Below are positions 33,709-45,058 of a DNA stretch of 64,000 nucleotides, piece after piece. This stretch comes from Sialis fuliginosa (lineage: Eukaryota > Arthropoda > Insecta > Megaloptera > Sialidae), in assembly GCA_961205875.1 (NCBI GenBank), contig OY540809.1, forward strand, positions 20,410,267 to 20,474,266, written 5' to 3'. The first letter of the stretch is position 1. The number at the start of each line of letters is the position of its first letter. The position numbers were made by a program, and so were the translations under genes. The notes under the pieces are model-generated. The model was not told the origin of the DNA and did not search any database. It saw only the letters and a program-made list of their open reading frames with translations.

Positions 33709-34569
33709 ACTAGCTGGGCCCGCGCGGCTTCGCTGTCGTGGACTACGGAATTATTGTTTAGGATTTAAAAAATATATATATAATTAAGTACAAACACGAT
33801 TAGTTATGATTGTAATAAAAACCAAACAACACTTAAATTACCTACCTAACAAAGACGAATCAGAACAAAAAGTAAAAATAATTTTTGTTCTATTTAAATT
33901 TAAAAGTTAATTATTGAAAACAAAATAAACAATTTATAATCAAAAGAATACCGGACTCTAGTCTGCGTCTACTTGACACGCTACCTCCTTGCCGCACGCC
34001 GCGACACGGGTTGCCATCGCGCGAATAATATGTTCTCGTATGTATATATCGATATTTTCTAAACTATACGACTAAATTGGATGCTGTAAAGGGCAAATTA
34101 TATCTACATTAAGTACTTATGACAATGAAATAATTTATTTCGATAAGGATTAATGTTTTGCAGGTCATTAGTCCACGTAAACAAAACTCAAATATTTTTA
34201 ATTTCTTTGTAAAATAAAAGCAGAAATTGTGGCTTATAAATATAAAAGTTACACATATGGTGTCAATTACTTTATTGTAGATCTTTTGATTCTACACAGT
34301 TCTTTAATACATTATTTTGTTCAATATTGAACGGTTTATTGCAAAATAGCGCACCGACGGCAATTTTTTTCCGACTTGATTTACTATTATCGTCACTGCT
34401 TAGTTGTTATGTTACCTCACGTAACAAAATATAGCCTATAACCTGGCCAGAGAATGTACTTATTAATTAAAAAAGAAACCACGTAATTCTGATAAGTGGT
34501 TCTCGAGACAGACAGAAAGACAGACAGACAGAGAGACGTTGAGCTTTACATATGTATATTAAGGATAAT
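33709..34569 (+). repeat. Interspersed repeat family G, copy 1 (full)
   Basis: Starts 'actagctgggcccgcgcggc' with 'gtggactacggaattattgt', continues with 'aatcagaacaaaaagta', 'attggatgctgtaaagggca' and 'tacattaagtacttatgac', then a segment with 'gcgcaccgacggcaattttt' and ends 'agacagacagacagagagac' then 'gttgagctttacat'. Copy 2 (57530-58113) lacks the second half. A partial inverted copy is at 54300-54640. No long frame is present. Confidence 0.75.
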
Positions 34570-34611
34570 ATAAATAGCATATTTTATTAAAGAATTAATT
34601 ATTATTACTAT

Positions 34612-34860
34612 ACCGTTCTCTAGCTAGACCCAACTCACCAACCAAGTTTCATTAATAACGGTTCGGTAGTTAATGAGTTATGTGTGTGATAAGGATTCAG
34701 GAGACAGACACACAGACAGATAAACATACAGGGAAAAAAGTGTTTGTCTTGACCTAAAATGGAAAAATCAAGTGAAAATTTTGAAATCAGATAACATTTT
34801 TTTTCTCATTGAAAAACGATCGCAAAGCTTGTCATATTTTTGATATGTCGAGGAAGCAAT
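34612..34860 (+). repeat. Interspersed repeat family A, copy 6 (3' part)
   Basis: Only the right portion: 'ccaaccaagtttcattaata', 'agacagacacacagacagat', 'gtgtttgtcttgacctaaaa' and the end 'gatatgtcgaggaagcaat'. Confidence 0.7.
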
Positions 34861-34997
34861 AGTAATAAAAATTAATAACATATCTGAGGCACTTTATATG
34901 GTTATATGATAGTCAATGTGTTAAAGAAATATATGTATCATTTTTAAAATCTATTTCCCTTAATACGACAATAATGTTTTTTTCCTTCTCTTTTTAG

Positions 34998-35113
34998 ATC
35001 TATTCAAATGGAGAATAGAAAGAAGAACAGCGAGTTACATTCGCACCATCTGTAGATAATCGAACCAACCAACAAAAATGTGCAATATGATCTACCTTCT
35101 TCTTCTTTTTGTG
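34998..35113 (+). CDS. Candidate first coding exon with signal-peptide start
   Basis: A 116-nt exon candidate. The acceptor is 'tttccttctctttttag|atc' at 34997, with a long pyrimidine tract. The start codon is 35078-35080 in the context 'aacaaaaatg', and an in-frame TAA at 35057-35059 closes the upstream frame. Twelve codons follow, MCNMIYLLLLFV, resembling the start of a secretory signal peptide. The donor is 'gtg|gtaagt' at 35114, phase 0. Short first coding exons before very long introns are usual in insect genes for secreted or membrane proteins. No continuation exon was found downstream, and no 5' exon was identified upstream, so the product is unknown. Only 35078-35113 is coding; the rest would be 5' UTR. 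Confidence 0.45.
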
Positions 35114-35844
35114 GTAAGTGACATTATATAATATATATATTGTATATCAATTTTGTATTGTTTTGCCTTTTTCCGTTTGTTTTTATAACAGGAAAGTGTT
35201 TTAGTTATATTGTTGTGTGTAATTTCATATTTGGGAAGTAGGGTTCATATAGAAAGTTTTAATAGTGGATTGGGGTTAATGAATTGATGAAAAGGATTGC
35301 TTTATCATCTAAGAATGTTTTTGTATATAAATAATAATCAAAATCACTGTTTATTAAAAATAATTATTATAATTTACTTATTGAAATAATGTTACTCTAT
35401 TCCATATAAAAAAAAGATCGGTTGCATTTTGAAAGTTACGAAGAAAAATATCCTGAACTTAACAATTATACCAAAAAAATACCAATTGTTAATTATACAA
35501 ATTACATTTTCTGTGTCAATCTTTGCTGGCATTAATCCTGAAATCCTGACAAAATAAACTTTATTTGTGTTCATTCACCTCATTAAAAAATAATTTATTA
35601 TCTGAAGAATCATTTACTGAATTATAGTTGATTTCTATAAAGATGAATGAAAAATATAAAAAATATTTTTTTTAAACTTTTTAATAATAAATGGGTCATT
35701 AAAAAAGTGGATGTGTGTACTTATGTACTTATATACGAGTTAGAAGTTATATTTATTTGTCAAGATGAGACTAGTAGTGACTTCTAAAGAACAATTGCAA
35801 AACTAATAACTTAAAAAAACAACTGTTTTACCAACTATTATAAC
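35114..35844. other. Putative intronic DNA, nothing recognised
   Basis: AT-rich sequence after the exon candidate. The 60-codon minus frame at 35392-35574 has no domain or splice context. Confidence 0.4.
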
Positions 35845-36029
35845 AGAAATCTGTATTGGATCTTGGCTTCTGGGTGTATGCACTTTTAGAAGAGCCCTGA
35901 AGATGTCTACTGCAATGTGTGACGAAACGTTGGCCGATAACACGACCAAACCGACGCGGCTTACACCCAGAAGCCAAGATCCATATCAAGACCACCGCGG
36001 AAGCCTCAAGACTTGTAGAAATCTGTATT
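35845..36029 (+). mobile_element. 159-bp insertion with 13-bp target duplication, hairpin and ribozyme-like core
   Basis: 'agaaatctgtatt' occurs at 35845-35857 and 36017-36029 and brackets 35858-36016. The insert begins with 'ggatcttggcttctgggtgt'; a 22-bp exact inverse pair occupies 35857-35878 and 35962-35983. Between the arms is 'ccctgaagatg' and, 18 bases later, 'gacgaaacgttggcc'. This CTGAAGATG...GAAACG arrangement is common in arthropod repeats and recalls hammerhead-bearing Penelope-like termini. A variable-length duplication of 13 bp points to retrotransposition rather than cut-and-paste. Class assignment is inference. Confidence 0.6.
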
Positions 36030-36351
36030 ATCTACACGAGCGTGAGAATTTCGTTGCATTACGTAAATTTCACCCTGAATGCGTCTAAAGAAGTATTACT
36101 TCAAAAAAAGATTCTGATGTTAAATTATAACGGTTCGATTCGGGTACAGGTTAAGTTTAAGTATAAATATTAAATATACAGCGTTCAACAGCATTACTGG
36201 GTTCAACTTTTAGATTCGTTTAAAATTGGTTCTCGTGAGTTTTTCTAGATATTTTGTACAGTGTGTGTGTGTTCGAAGTGTTCATTATTATATTATTTAC
36301 ATTGTGTGAAAGTTTTATTACATAACATAATTGCAATAGTGTCTAATCATA

Positions 36352-37029
36352 ATGAAAGCTAGAATAACAAAATGTAAAATGTTACCCTCTCGGCACGCTC
36401 AATTAGAAATATTATTTTCTGATGAGAAAATGTTCCTTTTACTGGACGCTTTCAATCAACAGAATGATAGAGTGTATTCTGTATCTCTTGCTGTTGTTCC
36501 TAAATGTAATAAGCTGTTTAACGTTTCCAGAACGTCTCTCGTGTAATGGTTTGGGGAGCATTATCAAAAAAATGCAAATTACCGTTACACTTTATGGAGT
36601 CAGGGGTAAAAGTTAACCAAAATTACTATATCGAGACAGTTTTAAACAAGCATTTTCTACCCTATTCCAAGGACTATTATTGCGAAAACTATTATTGCTT
36701 TCAGCAAGACTCAGTTCCTGCACATAAGGCAAAAAAAGACAATTGAGGAGTATCTATATTCTGTGCAATTGAGTGGTTAAAAAAGAATGTCCCTGATTTT
36801 ACCGAACCATTTGAATAGCCTACTGCTAGATTTAAATCCCTTGGACTATTTTACATGGGACTACATGTTAGGAAAACTGAGGAAGCTGAAACGCTTGAAA
36901 ATTGATGAATTTAAAAAACTTTTCATTAAGATTTGGGATTAAATACCATAAGATATGATCTGTGCCTCGTTTGGAATTTTCTCAAAACGAATAAAACTCG
37001 TAATTAGTGAAAAAGGATATAGATTTTAA
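36352..37029 (+). pseudogene. Decayed Tc1/mariner-type transposase
   Basis: Pieces in order: 'ILFSDEKMF...FNQQNDRVYS' (36352-36546, the first catalytic Asp region), a frameshift near 36540, 'MVWGA...KLPLHF...GVKVNQNYY' (36546 on), 'CFQQDSVPAHKAKK' (second Asp at 36708-36710), a break near 36745, 'EWLKKNVPDF', then 'DLNPLDYFTWDYMLGKL' (third Asp at 36829-36831) and a tail ending at TAA 37027-37029. The last two Asp are about 40 codons apart. The N-terminal DNA-binding half is not recognisable, and no terminal inverted repeats were found. It has at least two frame breaks and a stop in the tail, so it is inactive. Confidence 0.88.
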
Positions 37030-37767
37030 CTGAAATAATTTTATGGAACCTCCATAATGTACATAATGTATAGACGATTTTTTTTTCAGAAATAAATCCT
37101 TAAATTTACTCATTTATTTGACATCAGTAAAGCTGGGGAACCCTGTAAAATAGGAACTAATTGGGTTTACATAAATGATGACTAATAATTGACTAATTTA
37201 GTAAAATGAAAGAAGTATTGATATTGAGTAAAACCAATGACAAAATGCATTATTTTCATGTCATTTGCTATTATTCACGCCATTTGTTATAATCTACTCT
37301 AACAAATGTGTTTGTCTTGGCTCTTGTCATACAAAATGACTCCTAGCTGTTTTTCTTTTTGTAAAATAAATGATGATTTATTTAAATACATTCCAGACGA
37401 TGGAATTTTTCAATAAATTATATTATTTTTATCTTTTACTTATGTAAATGTATAAAAATGTAATAAGAGAGATATTATAATATATTTTTTACAATACCTT
37501 TGACAGTTTGAATGCTATCTTCACGTAATTTTTTCACATTGTTAATTATTGATTTTAAAATAAAATACAAACACTGTATTTTAGGTATAATGGAAAACCT
37601 GAAAATAAGATTTTATCTTAGAAATGCAAATAATGTTCTGGCATTATTATAGTATCTACCCTATTTTAACCTAAATTTTGAAATTCTAAAGAAAATAAAA
37701 CTATCGGTAATTTTTCGGTAAATCGAATTACCGGTAGGTAATTGAAAAAAAATCGGTTTTAGAATCC
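37030..37767. other. AT-rich DNA after the mariner remnant
   Basis: May contain the 3' noncoding part of the mariner element. No terminus could be fixed. Confidence 0.4.
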
Positions 37768-38492
37768 CTATATAGCAGTGGTCTTCAAACTTTGTCAATT
37801 CACGGAACCCTTAGAACTATAAGTTTTTTCGGTAAACCCCTTCCCACCCTTAAAAAATATATCTTAAAATAATATTCAATATAAAAGCAGAAAACTCACA
37901 CATAGCTATTTTACGCACCTAGTATCTTATTGGAATGCATTAATTTTCAAATCTATGTATTAATATGTTAACATCGAAAATTGTCGTACGTTTTTTTAGT
38001 ATTTATTATAAAAGGAGGTGAATGAATTAACTTATATCATTCGAAAGGTACTGGGTCATAGATGTACACAAAACAAAGTTAACATACATCCACTCGCATC
38101 GTTCAACAGCATAGCAATAATCCTAGCGTCAACAAGCGAAAAAAGTAAATAGTTTTGGGTTTCTGTCAAGCGTAGAGAATGCGTATAGAGATTTCAATTC
38201 ATGTTCAATTTCATTGTTTTTATTTGGTTGTTGTAAAAGCTGGTTAAATTAGGTAGATTTGCACAAAAAAATCGTGTGTACGTTGCCGTTAAGACAGATA
38301 AAATATTGGTTGAACTTCGACCATAGGCGATACTAGTATATAACTAAATGAATCTTTATATTTTTTAGTTAATAAACACTAGTCAACTAGTTAGTGTGAG
38401 TGCATTATAATTTTTTGTTCTAATTTTATTTTGATCCGCGGAACTCCTAGAGAGGTTCCGTGGAACACAGTTTGAAGACCACTGCTATAAGG
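37768..38492. mobile_element. 709-bp hAT-type MITE carrying repeat I
   Basis: Ends 'cagtggtcttcaaact' at 37776 and 'agtttgaagaccactg' ending 38484 are exact inverses over 16 bp. Flanks 'ctatatag' (37768-37775) and 'ctataagg' (38485-38492) match at 6 of 8 positions, a worn hAT duplication. The subterminal pair 'cacggaaccct' and 'gaggttccgtgg' extends the inverted structure. A copy of repeat I (37976-38316) lies inside. Confidence 0.82.
37976..38316 (+). repeat. Interspersed repeat family I, copy 2
   Basis: Same order of landmarks as 29832-30217, but without the internal 'gttgccgttaaggcagg' duplicate. Confidence 0.7.
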
Positions 38493-40951
38493 ACTTCATG
38501 TTATTAAAAATAAAATCAATATTGAAACTATAAATGTTTTATTAAGTGGATGTTTTTTATAATATCTAAACTTGTAAGAAAATATGGCAATAATTTCCAT
38601 ATGACATAAAATCGTTTAATTTAATAAAATAATAAAACCGCTATATGCATAGTACGTCTGTTCTTTTGATACTGTTTTATAAAACATCCATAAATTTCTA
38701 TATCGACAAAATATCGATTCTATGTAAAAGATTGTTGCTATAAATCAGTTATAAAATATAGATATAAAACAGAAACTCAGCAGCTCCTATAAATTTAGGA
38801 GATTTTATGAGCTAAGCGTCTGTCATTGGTTCAATATTCCATAACGATGTTGTAGAAGTACTACCCGTATATATTTTAAATTAAAATCCAAGGGGAGAAT
38901 TTTCTGTACAAGTGATTCACAAAATCTTACAATTTTTAGAAGATTTTGAATAGGGGTGTACCGGAAATGGAATGAGATTTCCGGAATTCATAAAATCCCG
39001 ACCAGAACTGGAATTTTCAAAAAGTTATCTTTTTATTAATAATAATAATTAAATAATTAAAGTAATATAATCAATAGGTCTGGAGTACTCACTGAGACAA
39101 ACATTTTCCCCAAAATTAATTCAGATCGGTGCATTTTTACAGTAGTTATCGTGAACGAAAGAAAATTCTACATCCCCACAGACACATGCACAGCCGCCAT
39201 GCGGAAATTAACTTTTCTTTAAGTTTTTAAGTTAGTACAATCAGAAACTGCCATGATCTCGGACACGATTTTTCGATGGTATTACACTTAGTACTTCCAT
39301 TTCTTTCAGAACATGGAAGTAAGCATGATTTATACATAAATTATTATCTTATATATTACATTATTTCATATGGTATTTCTTAAATAGTAGAAAAAATAGT
39401 CCTTACAATCCTGTAATTTTAACAGCTCCAAAAGATCGATTGTTTTAAATTGTGTGTATATCATACGTTCTTTTCGATGGAATAAAATTACATTTCTTGT
39501 GTCAAATTACTTATAAATGTATTTTCAAACAGCATTTAGACAAATTCGCAATAGAAAAGATGGTATTTTGTATAGATAAAAGAATACCTACTATTCATAT
39601 ATATGTATACATATGATGCATTATATCATAAACAAAACTGTTAGATAAGTACAGTACAGTCTATTCGGAGACGTTATTCTCGGAGGCGGAAATGTTTTTG
39701 AATAAAATAGATCTAAGGCTACAGTATTATTAAAAAATGCAGAATAAGTTTATTTTTACATCATAATAATCCAATTTTTTTTATGTTATGTGAGTGAGGC
39801 ACACACTACTTTTTTAATCAAAATCTCAATTATTGTATTTTTGAAAATATACTTTTTTAGACAAGTTCTTGAAGTTATGCGTTTAGGGTGAAATTTTAGT
39901 AATGCAACAAAATGCGCGTGCAAATGTTGACCTTCTAGAATTTAGAGACATTTAAAATCTGGATAATCAATTACAAAATTTTCATCAATTAAAAAAATAA
40001 ACTACGAAATATTTAAAACGTACATGGTTTACAACCAGAAGTCTAAAATCTATTATAAACTATGATAGTTGTAAAGTCACTATGTCTATATTTTATTATA
40101 TTATAAATTCGTGTACTTACACAGTTATAGGTACCTAATAAATTATATTACCATAACATTTAGTTTAAATAATGAAGTTATTTGCAATTTAAACTACGTA
40201 TTGTTTTTCAAAATAGCTTAACTAAAAACGTAATTGCCGAGATCTTATCAAATGTTTCCGAAATTGAAATTCACAACGTAATTTGTTTTGGTAAAAGTTT
40301 TGTGACGCAATAAATTGTTTTTGCTGCTTTAAATAGTTCGATATAATGTCTCTATTTCACGAATATTATATTATTTTATCGAATAATCAGATTTTAACAT
40401 GTTTTTTTGTAAAAACATTCAGACGTTATAAAAACGGTTAACCAATATCGTCTCTTACAAGACAAATTAGCGTAAGCGCATTTTTCTAATTTTACAGGAG
40501 ACACAAAAAACTGAATGATATGATATAATTGTATTAATTTTCTTTAATAATATGTACTTTGATATTTTTGACGTAACCGTTATAGAGGAATTGAAAAACA
40601 ATGATTATTTATAACACGGGGTATCAAACTTATATGACAGTTATCTTGGAGTTTTTGACAGATAGTTGCATACATAGTAAGTAAAAACCAAGGTTTGTAA
40701 AGTATACTTACTAAAGTGTATTTACTGAACTTGAGTAAAAACGGTAAAAACCAAATTACTGTGCATCTAATTATTTATGAATTCTAAAAAGTTTAATGAA
40801 ACCAAACATAAAAAAGAAAAAAAAAAATAATAACAATAATAAATAAATAAAAAATAACAATAAAGTATATAAACTGTCTAATAAGTTCAAGAGGAGCTTA
40901 AAGACAAAAATAAATTAATAAAAATAAAAGTTTAAACAGAAATTTTTTTTC
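38493..40951. other. 2.5 kb of AT-rich DNA, no recognised feature
   Basis: Only small hairpins such as 'ctcctataaatttaggag' at about 38786 and an A/T-rich tract at 40820-40930 were seen. No frame over 60 codons and no repeat match to the rest of the window. Confidence 0.5.
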
Positions 40952-41621
40952 TTAAGGGAGTATTCTAGTCTAGGAGAATAAATTTCGGGCATTTTTTATG
41001 GTTGAATAAAAAAATATAAAAAATATTACTATACGTTTTTTACTGTTTTATTTATTAATATTTCAAGAACTTATAAAAAAAATTTGTATTAAAAAAATGT
41101 AAATTAAAAAAGTTATTAAGTTCTATATAAAGCCATTAAAAAAAGTTGCGTTTTCATGATTCCAAAGCTCTCGTATTTCTGAAACATAAATAAAATAAAA
41201 TTATTTAGGATAGATGTCATTATAGCAGGGTACCAAAAAGAACGAAAAAACATAAAATGGTGACTGTCTGAAAATTTTTAAGAAGTTTTTTATAAAAAAA
41301 AGTAATAATAACAGTTAAGCAATTTCCGAGGTAGGGACCATAAAGTAACATATATTGAAGGTACACATCAAATTTCAAGTCAATCGGTCAAATAGAACTT
41401 GAGATATTCTGTCAGCCACTTTGAAAAAATCAGTTTCGAGAAAAACGCGTTTAAAGTTTAGAGTAAATATTGTTCGATACTTAATCCTATTCAAATCGCT
41501 ACAATTTGCGAAATTTTGAAAATTTTAAAATTTCCTTTTTAGGATATGTTTTTAAGTCTATATTTTCAGAAAATGAAAAAAAACATTTTTTTTTAATTTC
41601 TAGACTAGAATACCCCCTTAA
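40952..41621. mobile_element. TTAA-flanked non-autonomous element 5
   Basis: TTAA at 40952-40955 and 41618-41621. Inverted ends 'gggagtattctagtctag' and 'ctagactagaataccccc'. The body is 662 bp and contains 'caaatttcaagtcaatcggt' and 'gcagggtaccaaaaa'. No coding capacity. Probably a piggyBac-type MITE. The 'gatcgacttgaaattttaac' tract of element 1 (about 2996) recalls its interior. Confidence 0.85.
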
Positions 41622-42434
41622 CATAATTATTAGTCACATTATCAATTGAATGCATATTTGACAATCATTCTGTTGTTATTTTATTATAGGTATTGCATTC
41701 AAATTTAAAAAGTTAATCAATATTAAAATTGAATACGCTACCTACATTTCTGATGGATACAATTTTTTATAATTTAAAACGTAATAACGCAGTTACAATA
41801 GACGTTTGACATCAAAAGAAAAAATAATATATAGGTTTTTTTAGCATAGCAGCGGTGTAACAAACATGTCATGAGAATTGGTCTGATTACATTGATATGC
41901 TAAATAACTAGATGACAAATATATATATACAAAAGTAAACATTGATAGAAATACGAGTATATTGCTCATTTTACAATGAAAATTGTACTTTGATTATATT
42001 TTTATTGTAAAAATATAAATACGTGATTTTGTGTTCGTGAAAAGATCATTTATCTTGTCGATGGAAAATAAATTAATGTTTGTTTGTTTGACTTTATTGG
42101 TGTTATTAATAACAATATAACAGAATTTGGTGTCTTTGAATTGAGTAGGATTATTTCGGTGACTTCTAAAGTAAAAGGTATTGTATAAAGTAGATAAGCA
42201 TATTCTATTTTTGAAGAATTTTACTAAATCAGAAATGGATTTTTGTCAACTTAAATTTTTTTATTATTATTATGATAATAGATTTTTTTGTATACAAGTT
42301 GTAGAGAATGTTATTATCTATAATTTAAGGGGAGACACCACTGTGATGGACAAAAAAATAGAATTTAAAAAATAATATTTTCATAGTTGCATTCAAAAAT
42401 AACATAAAATTTTTAAGTCAAAGTATTAAATGAT

Positions 42435-42836
42435 CTGCCAAGTAAATGCACAGTGCTTCCTCGTCCTAAATTCACTAAAATAGTAGTTAATTATTTATTG
42501 AACAATTTTAATGAACACTGATAAAGTATTCTCATCAATTGGTCAACCATTTAATTTTTTTTTCATATTTTTTAATTTTTGACAATTTCAATCTAAATTT
42601 GAATTTTTCTGCTATACAATCATCAAAATGACATTTAAAAAAAAAAAGGATTCACTCGACAGACGTTTCACAACACAGTCACATACACACACACAGATTG
42701 ACAGACACGGAACGAAAAGTGTTTGACTTGACCTGAAACGGAAAAATCAAGTTAAAATTTTGAAATCGGAGAACATTTTTTTTCTCATTTTAAAACGATC
42801 ATAAAGATTCTCGTATCTTCGATACGGTGAGGAAGT
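42435..42836 (+). repeat. Interspersed repeat family A, copy 3 (internal deletion)
   Basis: Left part 'ctgccaagtaaatgcacagt' to 'tgacaatttcaatctaaa', then directly the right part 'acacacacagattgacagac', 'gtgtttgacttgacctgaaa' and 'atcttcgatacggtgaggaa'. The middle third is missing. Confidence 0.75.
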
Positions 42837-42956
42837 AAAATTTTCGAAGATACAATAAGTAAAAATTATAATTTTTGATACATAAATCTTTCAGTAGCGC
42901 TTTTCTCGAAATGAATTGTCCAAGAAAAAACTCAAATACTCTGATTTTTATTTTAA

Positions 42957-43062
42957 CTAAGCTTAAGTGTAGCCGTTAAATAAAAAAAAATATATAAAAA
43001 AAAAATTATTTTTTTTATCAAAAATCAATTTAAAAAAAAAACGGTTACACTCAACGATAGCT
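42957..43062. repeat. Short inverted repeat around A/T-rich loop
   Basis: 'aagtgtagccgtt' near 42965 and 'aacggttacactc' near 43040 are near-inverses separated by an A/T-only loop. May be a remnant MITE end pair. Confidence 0.4.
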
Positions 43063-43671
43063 ACATTCATACAGATTAAAAAAAAAAATTCATTTGGGAA
43101 CGAACCATTTTCAAGATATCCGATTATTAAAAAAAATTAATAAAAAATTAAATTTCTTTTATTTGAAATAAATGTATTTATTTCAAGGGTTTCAATTAAA
43201 TTTAAATTTATAAAGGTTTAACTCTAAAACAAACAAATCTTGTTATAAACATTCAACAATAAATATATTCCATAACAAATTAATCAGATAAATCTTTTAC
43301 TGATAGATAGATCGCAGTTTTGCTACATCTTGTAATTTTTAATACACGTCGTATATTTCAAGCAATCCCAGAACATCCCACGGGAGAAATCGAACCAAAA
43401 CTTCGATACTAATTTGCAGAATAAATTTATCAAATGAAAGAAAACGATAAAAGTTTTATTTTTCTTGTGACACGAAATTAATATATTCCCATTTGCTTTA
43501 TAATTGGAATCTGCCTTGTGCCATTCAAGAAGAAACAGTAATTTGGTTTTATAAGAAACATAAACCAAGATCGCGCGACTTATAATAATAAATATTAGCT
43601 TGTTCAGAAGCCAACACGACTAACACTACAATTATTTATTTAAAATATTTATTTAACTCTTAAAAAAACAT

Positions 43672-44168
43672 CTGCCAAGTAAATGCACAGTGCTTCTTCG
43701 TACTAAATTCACCAAAGGTAGTTTATTATCGAACAATTTTAATAAATACCGATAAAGTATTCAGATGAACTGCCTGCTATTGGTTAATCATTTAATTTTT
43801 ATACATTTTTATTTAAAAATATTCATTCGAAATTTTTCTTAATACGCGCATGGTTATTTTTTTGTATATTATTAATTTTTTAACAATTTCAATCTAAATC
43901 GGTTTTTTCTGCAATGTAAACATCAAAGTAAATAGAGATAAATCTTTGTAAGGGAATATTTTACAACAAACAATGTAGACCTATATTATAGGAAATTGAA
44001 TGATCTACTAAAAAAGAGTTCTTGAGATATCTTGAAAAAATAAATATTTTTGGATGTCACAAAAAGTGTTTATCTTGACCTGAAACGGAAAGATCAAGTA
44101 AAAAAAAAATTTTCTCATTTTAAAACGATCACAATGCTTCCAGTATCTTCGATATGTTGAGGAAGCAA
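43672..44168 (+). repeat. Interspersed repeat family A, copy 4
   Basis: 'ctgccaagtaaatgcacagt', 'tgcctgctattggttaatca', 'tgtagacctatattatagg', 'tgtttatcttgacctgaaac' and the end 'cgatatgttgaggaagcaat'. It abuts repeat P at its right edge. Confidence 0.75.
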
Positions 44169-44575
44169 TAAAACCGACTTAAAAAAAATAACTAAAAATA
44201 CGGAAAAGTATATAACGTACAATTAAATTTTATAGTTTTTGTTTTTTCCTTTTTTCTTTCATATATATAAAGCTTTTTACAGATTTGACTCCGACTTTAA
44301 AAACTCTTAAAGTTAATTATAAGGTATCAGTACATACTTTTCAGTGTTTTTAGTTTTTTATTTTTCCCGTTTGAGTGACGTATCTCGAAGTCCATGGTCA
44401 GATTCTGATAAAATTTATGAGGGACCACCTCGGGAGTATACTCTTTCAAACAAACAAAAATCGTCCAAATCAATGCGTATTTATCGGGGTTATGCTCGAT
44501 CATACATAAAAAAATATATATTGTCGAATTTAGAACCTTCCCTTTTTTTGAAATCGGCTAAAAATCTTTCTAAAG
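44169..44575 (+). repeat. Interspersed repeat family P, copy 2
   Basis: 'aaaccgactt', T-rich tract, 'cgaagtccatggtcagattc', 'gggaccacctcgggagtata', 'tctttcaaacaaacaaaaat' and 'gctcgatcatacataaaaaa'. The 94-codon plus frame at 44344-44628 runs through it and is not a gene. Confidence 0.75.
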
Positions 44576-45058
44576 TTAAGCCTAATTCGGCATTAATTAA
44601 ATCTAAAATAAAAAACATAATTCTCTAAGCATCATGTTACTTTTAATTAGAGCTAACTAGACATGGTTTGTTTTCATTGTTGTTAAAACTTTGAGAACGA
44701 AATAATTATGCTCAGGTACAAAACTGAGCAATAAAACAGATCCCCAAACAAACAAACTACTCTCGAGATTCTAAATCTCGCGTTCAAAGTCATTTGTCTT
44801 GCTGGGATTGTATCTCCAACATTAAACTTTGTGAATCGCTGCTAAATGAATTGGATTTTTCTTCTCTTTTAATTGAAGATTTTGATTGTATTTTATTTTT
44901 ACATAGATGCAAAAACCAAAGCAATAAATTCTATTGAACCAAATAGAATGAAAGTAGAACCTCAGTATAAAGGACTTACTTGATCGAGAGGGTGTTAGAT
45001 AAATCCAAAAAGTAATTTACCCCTAATTGTCTAAAAAACAACTCTTTTTGAAGTGAAA

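Noticed and set aside
35881-35935. Active hammerhead ribozyme
   Set aside because: CTGAAGA and GAAA are present, but the base directly after the first cannot pair with the base before the second, and only a three-base GTC/GAC pairing is seen. Kept as a structural observation, not called a ribozyme.
36120-36150. tRNA T-arm-like 'ggttcgattcgggt'
   Set aside because: No acceptor stem, anticodon arm or D-arm could be placed around it.
44344-44628. 94-codon plus-strand frame
   Set aside because: It coincides with repeat P, whose other copies (505, 32171, 59105) are not open in this frame.
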